DNA from: Oscillospiraceae bacterium
GTDB taxonomy: Bacteria > Bacillota > Clostridia > Oscillospirales > Ruminococcaceae
Direction of reading: 5' to 3'
Assembly (NCBI GenBank): GCA_900768105.1
Contig: CAAGBQ010000129.1
Location: forward strand, 1 to 58,954
DNA: 58,954 nucleotides
The notes beneath the pieces were generated by a model. It did no database searches, had not been told where the DNA came from, and saw only the letters and a program-made list of their open reading frames with translations. How positions within the stretch are numbered: the first letter of the stretch is position 1; every line of letters starts with the position of its first letter. The position numbers and the translations under genes are program-made. Below, one piece after another: positions 15,818-25,124 of the stretch.

Positions 15818-17260
15818 TTAAAGGTGTTTTGCAGCCATAAATTTTGCAGCGCCGTCGGTTACGGAATATCCGTCCTTAATACCGTCAATATAGTCGGAAT
15901 ATTCTTCGGAACGGATGTCGTTGTCGACAGTGTAGGTATAATAATCCTCGTCAACGCTTACAAAATACATAAGATGGTATCCAAAGCTGGTTTTGATGAT
16001 TTCGACATCGCCCGCTTTGCGGGAGGGATTAAAGCACCAATCCTCAAATTCCTGAACCATCTGACCCTTTGCAATGTTGGAATAAAGTCCGCCATTAGCT
16101 TTAGAGCCGGAGTCGTCGCTATACGCCATTGCAAGATAGCCGAAGTTTTCTTCGTTTGCGCCAAGGGTGTTGAGATTTTCAAGATAGCCTTCCACTTTGG
16201 AAAGAGCCTCGTTCCAGGATTCTTCGCTGTTTGTGTCAGAAGGTCTTACAAGAATGTGTCTTACGGACACCATATTGTAATGAAGATCCTCTTTTGCTTC
16301 AAAAACAACTACATAATAACCGTTATCTGCCTCAAAGCTGTTCTTGTCGCCCGCAACGCGGCTTTCGTCAAAAAGCCAATCCGCAAACGCGCTGTTTACT
16401 CCGCTGTAAGCTGCATATCTGGTTTCGTTAAGCTCGGAATCAAATTCGGATTTGATATATGCGTCAAGGTCCTCCGCGGCAATTGCTGCTTCAGCCTTGG
16501 TTTTTGCCTGCTCCATCGCCTGCTCCTCAGAAAGGTCATCGGTGGCGCTTCCGGAAATAAGGTAATACTTATAAGTCACTCTGTCATAATCATTTTTGTT
16601 TTCGTTATAGCGTGCGTCGATTTCGGAATCGGAAATTTCAAATCCGTCTCTTATGCTGTCGCCATAGGAATAAGCATAAAGATAACGCTCGTACATTTCC
16701 TTATAAACCTTTTCGTTAACACCGCGGCCATAGCTTCCGGAAACATAGCTTCCGAGGGTGTATCCGTTTTTCTGTGCGGTTGCAACCATATTGGCCCAAT
16801 CGGTTTCGATGGTATCCTTGTGGGACTGATCCATTTCATATCCGGCTGCCTTTGCCTGATCATAAAGTGCGGTAAGGGTTACAAGGGATTTATCGGTGTA
16901 GTCCTTGATATAGTCCGCCCAGGTCATATCCTGAGAATACTGCTGCTCTTTAAGGGATTTGCTGGTATCGAGGATAAGGGAGGCATAGTTGCCGTACTGC
17001 TGATAGATACTGTTGTATATCTCATAGTAATTGCTGGTATACATCCAGTTGTATTCTGCCACGGTATATTTGGTATCCTTCACCTGTACAGCCGGAACGA
17101 TGCGGGTGATAAAGCTGGATTCATATACCGCAAGGAATGCAAAAACCAAAACGAAAACTACTGCGCCAACTTTAAGCCAAGCGCTCTTCTTTTTCTTTTT
17201 AGCTTCTTCCTCCTGTGCAAGACGGCGTTTTTCTTTGGTCTTGTTTTCGATTTCGCTCAT
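15818..17260 (-). CDS. Membrane-anchored parvulin-type peptidyl-prolyl isomerase
   Basis: 480 residues, ATG with AAGGAT. A Lys-rich cytoplasmic start, one membrane anchor (about 29-48), a helical chaperone region, then a parvulin domain (about 315-440) with VRHILVRPSD, KANGGLYSNIAKGQMV and EIIKTSFGYHLMYF. Unlike its neighbour it has no lipobox. The shared architecture and adjacency indicate a duplication followed by different anchoring. Its role is folding of exported proteins at the outer face of the membrane. Confidence 0.85.
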   Translation of the reverse strand: MSEIENKTKEKRRLAQEEEAKKKKKSAWLKVGAVVFVLVFAFLAVYESSFITRIVPAVQVKDTKYTVAEYNWMYTSNYYEIYNSIYQQYGNYASLILDTSKSLKEQQYSQDMTWADYIKDYTDKSLVTLTALYDQAKAAGYEMDQSHKDTIETDWANMVATAQKNGYTLGSYVSGSYGRGVNEKVYKEMYERYLYAYSYGDSIRDGFEISDSEIDARYNENKNDYDRVTYKYYLISGSATDDLSEEQAMEQAKTKAEAAIAAEDLDAYIKSEFDSELNETRYAAYSGVNSAFADWLFDESRVAGDKNSFEADNGYYVVVFEAKEDLHYNMVSVRHILVRPSDTNSEESWNEALSKVEGYLENLNTLGANEENFGYLAMAYSDDSGSKANGGLYSNIAKGQMVQEFEDWCFNPSRKAGDVEIIKTSFGYHLMYFVSVDEDYYTYTVDNDIRSEEYSDYIDGIKDGYSVTDGAAKFMAAKHL

Positions 17261-17329
17261 AATAAACCATCCTTATTGTTTTTAAGATTACCTGCCGAAA
17301 TTGACCGGCACATTAAATGACAATTATAT

Positions 17330-17358
17330 ATTATATCTGTTTGTTATTATTATTTCAA
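17330..17358 (-). promoter_or_regulatory. Promoter of the foldase pair
   Basis: Minus strand TTGAAA, 17-base spacer, TATAAT, about 70 bases before the start codon. Confidence 0.8.
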
Positions 17359-17445
17359 GCTTTATCCTAAAAACAAATTGTTAAATTGCAAATTTAGCAA
17401 AAACGGAAGCATTTTTTATGGGTAAAATAAGTTTTTTCGTTTATT

Positions 17446-19158
17446 TTATGCGTCTGCTACTCCAACAAAGCTTGTGCGAACTCCGGTAAGCACAAATACA
17501 TCGGATGCTTTCAGCGAATTTGCTTCGTTTTCGCCATCCGCAGAACCGCCGTCCGGTTTTTCCGGCGGCTGATTGCCATTATTCTCCGGAGGCTGACCCA
17601 TAGTGCTCATCTGTTCATCACCGGAACCGGCGCTTTCCTCCGTTTCAAGCTTCGGCTCCACCGGACGCGGCGTTTCTATGGGTTGGCCTGTAAGCGAGCG
17701 GGAAATATCCTCCAACCACTCGCGAATGTTATCCGGAATATTATCATCGGATTTAATCCATTCCTCAAATCCGTCCGGAAGCTCGGTAACAATCGGGTCT
17801 TTAAACTCAATTTTCTCACCGAAGCCGCCAAAGTTCATCCCGCCGGGACCTGCCTCAACGCCAACCGCGGTATATGCCTGCTTTACGCCGTCAACATAAA
17901 CGCTGTAATCCACATTCTGCTCAAGCTCCGGAGAAGAAAGGGTCACGGAGGAAAATTCGCGTTCGCACACGGCTTCAATAACCGCATTTCCCGAAGAGTC
18001 CTTCACGGAAATACCCTGTGCCGCAGTTTTGTTTCCGCTGAAAGTAAGCTCCATGCAGTTTTGCCCCGAATTTTCGGAAACGCTGTCGTTGCGGGAACCG
18101 AACGCCGTTACTACGCCGCCGTTTATGGTAATATCAAGGTCCGCGTCAATTCCTCCGTCGCCGGTTTTGCCGTTTGCTATGGCAAGAACGGTGCCCCCGT
18201 TTATGGTAATATAGCCGTTGGAATCAATTCCGTCGCCCTCTGCCCCAAGACCGCCGTTTACATAAAGGTAGCCGCCGTTCACTGTGGTTACGGATATATT
18301 GTCCTCATTTGTATTTATACCGTCATCCCGGGAGTTTATATAGATATTGCCGCCGTTTATTGTAAGGTGCAGCTCGGAATCAAGGCCCTCGTTTTCCGCC
18401 TCGATATAAAGCTTTCCGCTGCCTTCGGCGCCGCCGTTTATATTCATGGTGCGCTTTGAATAAAAAGCGCCGTCATATTTTGCAAGCTTTTTCTGTTCGG
18501 TGTTATCTTTATAAATCTTTGCTACATAGGAACCGTTTATATGATTTTCGCTTCCGTCCGCAATTACTACGACTGCGCCCGCCGCGGAAGTATCCACAAT
18601 GCCCTTTGTATCAACGCTGCTGTCGGAACACTCATATACATTATAGAAAATAACCGCGGGCGCAACTTCGCAGGTTATATCCGCGCCATCCAGCACAAGC
18701 GTAACAACTGCGGAAGGGTCGCTTACCGCGTCTTCGCCAAGGTCAACAGCAAGCTGGCCGCGGCTTAATGTTCCGCTTATACGATAGGTTCCCGCTTCGG
18801 TTATGGTAACAAGAGTATGCGCAGCGGCTTCCTCCTCGGTATGCTTATCGCCGTCGCCGCCCTCGCCGTATATATTTCCGCTTTCATAGGAATCCATATT
18901 GTGATAATAGATAATTTCTCCGCCAACGGACACACCGCCGGCCTCTTCGCCTTCTGCTACGGTTTTGCCGTCAACGGTAATTCCTCTTTCGGAAAGTACA
19001 ATCTGTTTTGCATCGGAATAATCCGTTTTTTCTCCGCTTTGGCTGCTTTGGCCGCTGTCGCTTTGGGAATTATCATCCTTTTGGGCATTACAGCCGGCAA
19101 GTGCCGAAAGGCAAAGTGCGAATGCAAGCACGGTGCTCAAAATTTTTTTATATTTCAT
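17446..19158 (-). CDS. Carbohydrate-binding-domain lipoprotein (Cthe_2159 family)
   Basis: 570 residues. Lipoprotein signal with lipobox LSALAGC. The middle (about 100-400) is a repeat-rich parallel beta-helix with many TINGG motifs (MNINGGAEGSGKLYIEAENE, LTINGGNIYINSRDDGINTN), as in the Cthe_2159 pectin-binding family. The C-terminal region is Pro/Glu/Gly-rich and disordered. It is probably surface-attached and binds acidic polysaccharide; calcium binding by the Asp/Asn loops is typical of relatives. It is a single-gene unit between the foldases and the ATP synthase operon. Confidence 0.8.
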   Translation of the reverse strand: MKYKKILSTVLAFALCLSALAGCNAQKDDNSQSDSGQSSQSGEKTDYSDAKQIVLSERGITVDGKTVAEGEEAGGVSVGGEIIYYHNMDSYESGNIYGEGGDGDKHTEEEAAAHTLVTITEAGTYRISGTLSRGQLAVDLGEDAVSDPSAVVTLVLDGADITCEVAPAVIFYNVYECSDSSVDTKGIVDTSAAGAVVVIADGSENHINGSYVAKIYKDNTEQKKLAKYDGAFYSKRTMNINGGAEGSGKLYIEAENEGLDSELHLTINGGNIYINSRDDGINTNEDNISVTTVNGGYLYVNGGLGAEGDGIDSNGYITINGGTVLAIANGKTGDGGIDADLDITINGGVVTAFGSRNDSVSENSGQNCMELTFSGNKTAAQGISVKDSSGNAVIEAVCEREFSSVTLSSPELEQNVDYSVYVDGVKQAYTAVGVEAGPGGMNFGGFGEKIEFKDPIVTELPDGFEEWIKSDDNIPDNIREWLEDISRSLTGQPIETPRPVEPKLETEESAGSGDEQMSTMGQPPENNGNQPPEKPDGGSADGENEANSLKASDVFVLTGVRTSFVGVADA

Positions 19159-19351
19159 ATGGTAAATGCCCCTTTCTCTTTTGTTGAATAGAGTTTACTC
19201 CGTTTCACCGATTACATAGTGAATATTTCTTTAAGATTTGGTGCCCGCGCCGTGAATTTTTTCGGAATAATTTTTAAAACAAGCAAAAAATGCAGCTTTT
19301 TCGGTCTAAAATCTAATATTTGCTGTATAAAAATACATTTTTCTTTTGCAT

Positions 19352-19387
19352 AAAAAATTGAGCACGGATAGATTTCTCCGTGCTCAA
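19352..19387 (-). terminator. Terminator of the ATP synthase operon
   Basis: TTGAGCACGGA and TCCGTGCTCAA arms, followed on the minus strand by TTTTTT. A third copy of GTGCTCAA lies just before it. The stem is an inverted pair of the recurring TGAGCAC motif. Confidence 0.85.
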
Positions 19388-19404
19388 ATAAAGCGTGCTC
19401 AAAA

Positions 19405-20802
19405 TTATTGTGCCATTGCCTTTGCTTTTTCAACAACATCGTCGATTGTGCCGGAAAGCAGGAAAGCGGATTCCGGAATATCGTCGTGCTTGCCTTCAAG
19501 AATTTCGTTAAAGCCGCGGATGGTTTCGGAAAGCGGAACATACTTACCCTCAAAGCCGGTAAACTGCTCTGCAACATGGAAAGGTTGAGAAAGGAATCTT
19601 TCAACCTTTCTTGCGCGGGAAACGGTAAGCTTTTGCTCTTCGGAAAGCTCATCCATACCGAGGATTGCAATGATGTCCTGAAGCTCTTTATATTTCTGGA
19701 GAATTTCCTGCACGGCACGGGCGGTGCGATAGTGCTCCTCGCCCACAACATTCGGGTCAAGAATACGACTTGTGGAATCAAGCGGGTCTACCGCGGGATA
19801 AATGCCCTTTTCAACAATGCTTCTTGAAAGAACGGTTGTTGCGTCAAGGTGCGCAAATGTAGTCGCCGGAGCCGGGTCGGTAAGGTCATCCGCAGGAACA
19901 TAAACCGCCTGTACGGAGGTTATGGAGCCTTTGTTTGTAGATGTAATACGCTCCTGCAAAGCGCCCATTTCCGTTGCAAGGGTCGGCTGATAGCCAACGG
20001 CGGAAGGCATACGCCCCAACAGAGCGGAAACCTCGGAGCCTGCCTGAGTAAAGCGGAAGATGTTATCAATGAACAGAAGAACATCCTGATTCTCCTGGTC
20101 GCGGAAGTATTCCGCCATGGTAAGTCCGGTAAGGGCGATTCTCATTCTTGCGCCCGGCGGCTCGTTCATCTGACCGAAGCAAAGGGCGGTTTTATTAAGA
20201 ACGCCGGATTCCTTCATTTCATAATAAAGGTCGTTGCCCTCACGGGTACGCTCGCCAACGCCGGCGAAAACCGAAATGCCGCCGTGCTCGGTGGCTATAT
20301 TATTGATAAGCTCCTGAATAAGAACGGTTTTACCAACTCCGGCGCCGCCGAAAAGACCGATTTTTCCGCCCTTGGTATAGGGGCAAATAAGGTCGATTAC
20401 CTTGATTCCGGTTTCAAAAATCTCCGGTTCGGTTTTCTGCTCGGCAAAGCTGGGCGCCGGCTGATGGATGGACATTTTCCGAACACCTTCGGTATCCATT
20501 TCCATTCCGTCGATAGGCTCGCCGAGGACATTTACCATTCTTCCGAGAGTCACTTTTCCGACGGGAACACTGATGGGTGCACCGGTATCCACACAGTCCT
20601 GCCCTCTTTTAAGTCCGTCGGTGGAATCCATTGCGATGCAGCGAACCACATCGTCGCCCATATGCTGCGCAACCTCAACAACAAGGCGGGAACCTGCGTT
20701 GTCGATTTCGATTGCGTTATTCAGCTTCGGAAGGGAATTCTCTTCAAACCTTATATCAACAACAGGGCCGATGACCTGAACAATTTTTCCTATATTGCTC
20801 AC
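19405..20802 (-). CDS. atpD: F1Fo ATP synthase subunit beta
   Basis: 465 residues, from a GTG with AAGGAGG upstream. The P-loop FGGAGVGKT is at about 151-159, the catalytic Glu in GERTREGND at 184, and the DELSEEQ element near the C-terminus. It is the catalytic subunit of the F1 head. It is the last gene of the operon, following epsilon rather than preceding it, which reverses the usual order. An operon terminator follows. Confidence 0.97.
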   Translation of the reverse strand: MSNIGKIVQVIGPVVDIRFEENSLPKLNNAIEIDNAGSRLVVEVAQHMGDDVVRCIAMDSTDGLKRGQDCVDTGAPISVPVGKVTLGRMVNVLGEPIDGMEMDTEGVRKMSIHQPAPSFAEQKTEPEIFETGIKVIDLICPYTKGGKIGLFGGAGVGKTVLIQELINNIATEHGGISVFAGVGERTREGNDLYYEMKESGVLNKTALCFGQMNEPPGARMRIALTGLTMAEYFRDQENQDVLLFIDNIFRFTQAGSEVSALLGRMPSAVGYQPTLATEMGALQERITSTNKGSITSVQAVYVPADDLTDPAPATTFAHLDATTVLSRSIVEKGIYPAVDPLDSTSRILDPNVVGEEHYRTARAVQEILQKYKELQDIIAILGMDELSEEQKLTVSRARKVERFLSQPFHVAEQFTGFEGKYVPLSETIRGFNEILEGKHDDIPESAFLLSGTIDDVVEKAKAMAQ

Positions 20803-20822
20803 GAATTCGTTTTCCTCCTTAA

Positions 20823-21236
20823 TTATTTACGCAGTTTATAAAGCTCAAGCCTTGAAATAGAGCGCAAAAGCGCATTTTGCGCTCTTGCAAAGTCCGCATC
20901 GGACTGTTTAAGGCGCTTTTCGGCGCGCTCCTTTGCGGCCTGTGCCCTTTCGGAGTCGATTTCCTCCGGCCATTCGGCAGCTTCCGCAATAATCACGGCG
21001 TTATTTTCCTGCACTACTGCATAGCCGTCGAAAAGCGTGCTTGTCTTTTTTTCGCCGTCCGGCAAATTTATAACAAGCGTGCCAAGGCCGACTGCCGCCG
21101 TCATCGGCGCATGGTCAACAAGCACTGCGAACTCGCCGACCTCGCCTCTTGTTTTTACGATGAAGCTTTCGACTTCACCCTCAAAAAATACCCTTGTGGG
21201 GGTTATAACCTTCAGTTTAATTACCTTTTCACTCAC
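20823..21236 (-). CDS. atpC: F1Fo ATP synthase subunit epsilon
   Basis: 137 residues from the GTG at 21236, 8 bases after AAGGGGG; a TTG one codon earlier is possible. The N-terminal beta-sandwich (VITPTRVFFEGEV, GEFAVLVDHAPMTAAV) and the C-terminal helix pair (SERAQAAKERAEKRLKQ) are both complete. Epsilon links the rotor to F1 and can inhibit hydrolysis. Its place between gamma and beta is unusual. Confidence 0.95.
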   Translation of the reverse strand: MSEKVIKLKVITPTRVFFEGEVESFIVKTRGEVGEFAVLVDHAPMTAAVGLGTLVINLPDGEKKTSTLFDGYAVVQENNAVIIAEAAEWPEEIDSERAQAAKERAEKRLKQSDADFARAQNALLRSISRLELYKLRK

Positions 21237-21249
21237 CAAGCGTACCCCC

Positions 21250-22170
21250 TTATTTAATGGCTTCCGCGCCACTGACAATTTCGGTAATCTCCTGAGTAAT
21301 AGCACCCTGGCGTGCGCGGTTATACGCAAGGCTAAGGTCGTCTATAATCTCGTCGGCATTGTCGGTGGCGTTTTCCATTGCCATACGCCTGCTTGCAAGC
21401 TCGCCCGCCGCACTCTCAAGCAAAGCGCCGTAAACGGCGTTGTTGATATATGACGGAATAAGCCTTGAAGCAAGATAAACCGCGTTTGGCTCGAAAAGCA
21501 TACATTGCGCGGGCTTCGGAAGAAGGCCGCCTTCGGCGACATATTCTCCGTTTGCCGTTTCGGTATCAATTTCATCCGCTTTATTCTGCATCTCGCTTAC
21601 GGTAAGCGGAAGCAGCCTTACGATAGTCGGCTTTTGCGTCATAACGGAAACAAAGCGGTTATAAATTATATAAACCCTGCCGACCTTTCCTTCAAGGAAA
21701 AGTGTGGTTGCCGCTTTGCCTATGCGTGCCGCATTTCCAAAATCGGCCTCATCCGAGCTTCCGATATACGAGCCTAAAATTTCGTAATTTCTGCGCTTAA
21801 AGAAATCAAGACCCTTCGCGCCGGAAACGGCAACGGCCTTTTCCTCGCTTTGCTGCATAGCTTCCGCGGCAAATTTTAAAAGACCGGAGTTAAAGCCGCC
21901 TGCAAGACCCTTATCGCTGGTTATTACGATATAAAGGTCCTTTTTGCTGGAGTTTTGCTCCAAAAAGACATTCGGCTCTTCGTTTTCAAGCGCCTGCGCA
22001 ATCATGTGCATGGTTTCGATTATATAGTTGGTATACGCTCTTCTTGCATCTGCCTGGGTTCTTGCGTGGCGAAGCTTTGCGCTGGCAACAAGCTGCATGG
22101 CGTGAGTGATTTGCTTTGTGGATGAGACGCTTTTTATGCGCCTTTTTATATCACGCATTGAATCAGCCAT
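21250..22170 (-). CDS. atpG: F1Fo ATP synthase subunit gamma
   Basis: 306 residues, ATG with GAGGTG. Both coiled-coil ends of the central stalk are clear: RDIKRRIKSVSSTKQITHAM at the start and NADEIIDDLSLAYNRARQ at the end; the inner region has ITSDKGLAGGFN. Its rotation drives the catalytic cycle. It lies 12 bases after the alpha gene. Confidence 0.96.
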   Translation of the reverse strand: MADSMRDIKRRIKSVSSTKQITHAMQLVASAKLRHARTQADARRAYTNYIIETMHMIAQALENEEPNVFLEQNSSKKDLYIVITSDKGLAGGFNSGLLKFAAEAMQQSEEKAVAVSGAKGLDFFKRRNYEILGSYIGSSDEADFGNAARIGKAATTLFLEGKVGRVYIIYNRFVSVMTQKPTIVRLLPLTVSEMQNKADEIDTETANGEYVAEGGLLPKPAQCMLFEPNAVYLASRLIPSYINNAVYGALLESAAGELASRRMAMENATDNADEIIDDLSLAYNRARQGAITQEITEIVSGAEAIK

Positions 22171-22182
22171 AAATACACCTCA

Positions 22183-23694
22183 TCACTCGTTTTTGCCCGG
22201 AACAAAGCCCGCTTTGAACTCTTTTACAACCTCCGCCGTCTTTGCCTGAAGCTCTTTGTCAAAATTCTTTGTGGTTTTAAGCTCCTCAAGAAGGTCGGCG
22301 TGATGGTATCTTGCAAATTCGATAAGCTCTTTTTCAAAGCGCTTCATATCCTCGACGGGAATATCATTGCAGAAGTTGTTTGAAACCGCAAAGATGATAA
22401 GAACCTGGTCCTCTACACGCATCGGAGCATACTGATCCTGTTTAAGGATTTCCACAATGCGTTTACCTTTTTCAAGCTGTGCTTTGGTTTCCTTATCAAG
22501 GTCGGCGCCGAACTGCGCAAAGCCCGCAAGCTCGCGGTACTGTGCATATTCAATACGCAGCGGACCCGCAATCTTTTTCATAGACTTAATCTGGGCGGCG
22601 CCGCCGACGCGGCTTACGGATATACCGGGGTTAACTGCGGGACGAACGCCCTCGTTAAACAGCTCGGTTTCAAGGAATATCTGGCCATCGGTGATGGATA
22701 TTACATTGGTAGGGATATATGCCGAAATATCGCCCGCTTGGGTTTCAATTATCGGCAATGCGGTGATAGAACCGCCCTTTGCAAGCTTTGCCGCTCTTTC
22801 AAGCAATCTGGAGTGGAGATAGAAAACATCTCCGGGGTAAGCTTCGCGTCCGGGTGCGCGTTTGAGCAAAAGCGCCATGGAGCGGTATGCAACGGCGTGC
22901 TTTGAAAGGTCATCATAAACGATAAGCACATCCTTGCCCTCGTCCATAAAGTATTCGGCGATTGCTACGCCGGAATACGGAGCAAGATACTGCAAGGGGG
23001 CTTTCTCCGCAGCGGTTGCCGCAACAACAAGGCTGTAATCCATTGCGCCCGCTTCGGTAAGCTTCTGCACAATCTGCGCAACGGTGGAAGCCTTTTGGCC
23101 GATTGCGACATAAATGCAGATTACATTTTCACCCTTTTGATTGATAATTGTATCAACGGCAAGAGCGGTTTTACCGGTCTGTCTGTCGCCGATAATAAGC
23201 TCACGCTGGCCGCGTCCGATAGGAATAAGGCTGTCGATTGCCTTATAACCGGTCTGGAGCGGAGTATCAACGGATTTTCTTTCAATAACACCGTGAGCCT
23301 TCTTCTCCACCTGACGGTATTCCTTCGCTGCTATGGGGCCTTTGCCGTCTATGGGCTGACCCAGAGCATTGACAACTCTGCCAATCATCGCTTCGCCTAC
23401 CGGAACGGAAACAATCTTTCCGGTACAGCGAACCTTGTCGCCCTCGACGATATTGCTGTCATCGCCGAGGAGAACGCAGCCTATGTTGTTCTCTTCAAGG
23501 TTCTGGACCATGCCGTAAACCTCTCCGGGGAACTCGATAAGCTCGCCCGCCATTGCATTGTCAAGCCCGTATACTCTCGCGATACCGTCGCCGACCTGAA
23601 CAACCGTGCCATACTGCGCAGTTTCAAGGCGGCCCTCATAATTTCTGATTTGTTCTTTAATCAGCTTGTTTATTTCATCGGGTCTGAGATTCAT
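22183..23694 (-). CDS. atpA: F1Fo ATP synthase subunit alpha
   Basis: 503 residues from the ATG at 23694, which aligns with the usual start (MNLRPDEINKLIKEQI); a longer frame extends into the delta gene. The P-loop GDRQTGKT is at about 170-177, with the SISVSRVGG-like alpha signature (GISVSRVGGAAQ) further on. It is the non-catalytic nucleotide-binding subunit. The ribosome site before the ATG is weak (GGAAAAG), so coupling to the gene upstream is likely. Confidence 0.97.
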   Translation of the reverse strand: MNLRPDEINKLIKEQIRNYEGRLETAQYGTVVQVGDGIARVYGLDNAMAGELIEFPGEVYGMVQNLEENNIGCVLLGDDSNIVEGDKVRCTGKIVSVPVGEAMIGRVVNALGQPIDGKGPIAAKEYRQVEKKAHGVIERKSVDTPLQTGYKAIDSLIPIGRGQRELIIGDRQTGKTALAVDTIINQKGENVICIYVAIGQKASTVAQIVQKLTEAGAMDYSLVVAATAAEKAPLQYLAPYSGVAIAEYFMDEGKDVLIVYDDLSKHAVAYRSMALLLKRAPGREAYPGDVFYLHSRLLERAAKLAKGGSITALPIIETQAGDISAYIPTNVISITDGQIFLETELFNEGVRPAVNPGISVSRVGGAAQIKSMKKIAGPLRIEYAQYRELAGFAQFGADLDKETKAQLEKGKRIVEILKQDQYAPMRVEDQVLIIFAVSNNFCNDIPVEDMKRFEKELIEFARYHHADLLEELKTTKNFDKELQAKTAEVVKEFKAGFVPGKNE

Positions 23695-23716
23695 CGTAAC
23701 TTTTCCATGCCCCTTT

Positions 23717-24256
23717 TTATTGTAATTGTATGGTTTTAAGCTGCTTTTTAAGGCCCTCAAACCTTGCCCTTACGCTGGCATCGAGCATTTCGTTGCCTAT
23801 ATAAAGCACCATTCCGCCAAGGATTGAAGGATCCACGGAGGTTTTAAGCACCACGGTCTTGCCGTATTTTTCCGAAAGCTCCGCGGTAACTTTCTGCACC
23901 TGCTCCGCAGTCATTTCAACCGCGGTAACAGCCTCCGCTTCAAGTATGTTGTTTCTTTCTTTATATCCGCGTTCAAACTCAAGGAACATATCCAAAAGCT
24001 CGTTTTCGCGGCCTCTGTCCGCCAATGTTTTAAGGAAATTCATAAAATACGCGCTGCAATCCGGAAGTACCTTTTCAAAAAGCTCTTTCTTTTCTTCGGA
24101 AGAAAGCACGCTTTCCGAAACAAGGCGTTCAAACTCCCTATCCGCCTTCATCTGCTCATAAAGAAGCTTAAATTCCGAATAGACCTCGTCCTGGCACTTT
24201 TCTTCAAAGCACACATCCAAAAGTGCATCGGCGTATCTTTTTACCGCAAGGCTCAT
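23717..24256 (-). CDS. atpH: F1Fo ATP synthase subunit delta
   Basis: 179 residues, ATG after AAGGAGGTG. It has the typical helical N-domain (VKRYADALLDVCFE) and a C-terminal end with KTSVDPSILGGMVLYIG. It joins the peripheral stalk to the top of F1. It lies between the b and alpha genes as usual. Confidence 0.93.
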   Translation of the reverse strand: MSLAVKRYADALLDVCFEEKCQDEVYSEFKLLYEQMKADREFERLVSESVLSSEEKKELFEKVLPDCSAYFMNFLKTLADRGRENELLDMFLEFERGYKERNNILEAEAVTAVEMTAEQVQKVTAELSEKYGKTVVLKTSVDPSILGGMVLYIGNEMLDASVRARFEGLKKQLKTIQLQ

Positions 24257-24263
24257 TTCGGGA

Positions 24264-24767
24264 TTACACCTCCTTAATCATGGAGATGGATTCGTTAATA
24301 AGCCGGGCGTGGTCCTCTTCCGTAAAGGTTTTGCCGGATATTTTCTCTGCCGCATCTATGGTCATATCGACTATGGAATCCCGCAGTTCTTTTTCCGCTT
24401 GAGTACGCTCTCTGTCGATTTCCTTTCTGGCGTTTTCGATTATCGTTTCCGCCTGTTCCCTTGCCTCTGTAACGATTTGCTCCTTCATCTTCTTTCCGTC
24501 CTCCGCGGCGGAACGAAGAATGTCGGTTTTTTCGTCCATTGCGCCCTTCATAACCTCGGTATACTGTGCCTCAAGCTTTTTGGCGTCCTCGTTTGCCTTG
24601 GCTGCCTCGGTAAGATCGTGCTCTATGGCCTCCTGCCGCTGGGCAAGAACCGCTTTTATCTTATCCGCAAAGAATACCTTTACTATAACGAAGAAAACAA
24701 GGAAAGTGGCGATTTGGATGACTACCTGCCGCAGCAGGTCGGCGTCCAATTTGATTAACCATTCCAT
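24264..24767 (-). CDS. atpF: F1Fo ATP synthase subunit b
   Basis: 167 residues. One N-terminal membrane helix (about 10-30) is followed by a long charged coiled coil, the peripheral stalk, with the usual QRQEAIEHDLTEA block. The ribosome site is weak (AAAGTTTGG). Its stop is 7 bases before the delta start. Confidence 0.93.
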   Translation of the reverse strand: MEWLIKLDADLLRQVVIQIATFLVFFVIVKVFFADKIKAVLAQRQEAIEHDLTEAAKANEDAKKLEAQYTEVMKGAMDEKTDILRSAAEDGKKMKEQIVTEAREQAETIIENARKEIDRERTQAEKELRDSIVDMTIDAAEKISGKTFTEEDHARLINESISMIKEV

Positions 24768-24810
24768 AATGTTACCAAACTTTCTTGTTGAATTTTAGTG
24801 TTCGGCTCAA

Positions 24811-25077
24811 TTATCCGATAAGGGGTTTTGCGAAGAGAATAAGGATTGCAATAACGAGTCCGTAAATACCGGTAGTTTCGGAAACTGCCTGACCAAGAAG
24901 CATAAGGGTTCTTATTTTGCTCATTGCTTCGGGCTGGCGGCCAAGAGCTTCAACCGCTTTACCTGCTGCAAAGCCTTCGCCGATGCCGGGGCCGATTGCG
25001 GCGATGCCGACGGAAAGTCCTGCACCGATGGCGCTTGCTGCCAAGATAAGGTCCTGTCCTGTAATGTTGATGTTCAT
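24811..25077 (-). CDS. atpE: F1Fo ATP synthase subunit c, sodium-type motif
   Basis: 88 residues, two membrane helices around the polar loop GRQPE. The ion site reads E34 on helix 1 and Q63, V65, E67, T68, T69, Y72 on helix 2 (QAVSETTGIY). In proton-type subunits E34 and the Q/ETT set are usually absent. Sodium-type rings such as that of Ilyobacter have Gln at the helix-1 position. Glu in its place gives the two-carboxylate arrangement described for Fusobacterium. Sodium coupling is therefore likely but not proven. Confidence 0.95.
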   Translation of the reverse strand: MNINITGQDLILAASAIGAGLSVGIAAIGPGIGEGFAAGKAVEALGRQPEAMSKIRTLMLLGQAVSETTGIYGLVIAILILFAKPLIG

Positions 25078-25124
25078 AAAATTTGTTCTCCTTTATTCAA
25101 AAATAAATTTTATACTGTTTTGTG

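Noticed and set aside
14239..17320. Very long plus-strand open frames opposite the foldase genes
   Set aside because: They are shadows of minus-strand genes: no ribosome sites, odd composition, and the minus-strand products have clear domains.
19212..19781. A 189-codon minus frame over the end of atpD
   Set aside because: It is a shifted shadow of the beta-subunit gene.
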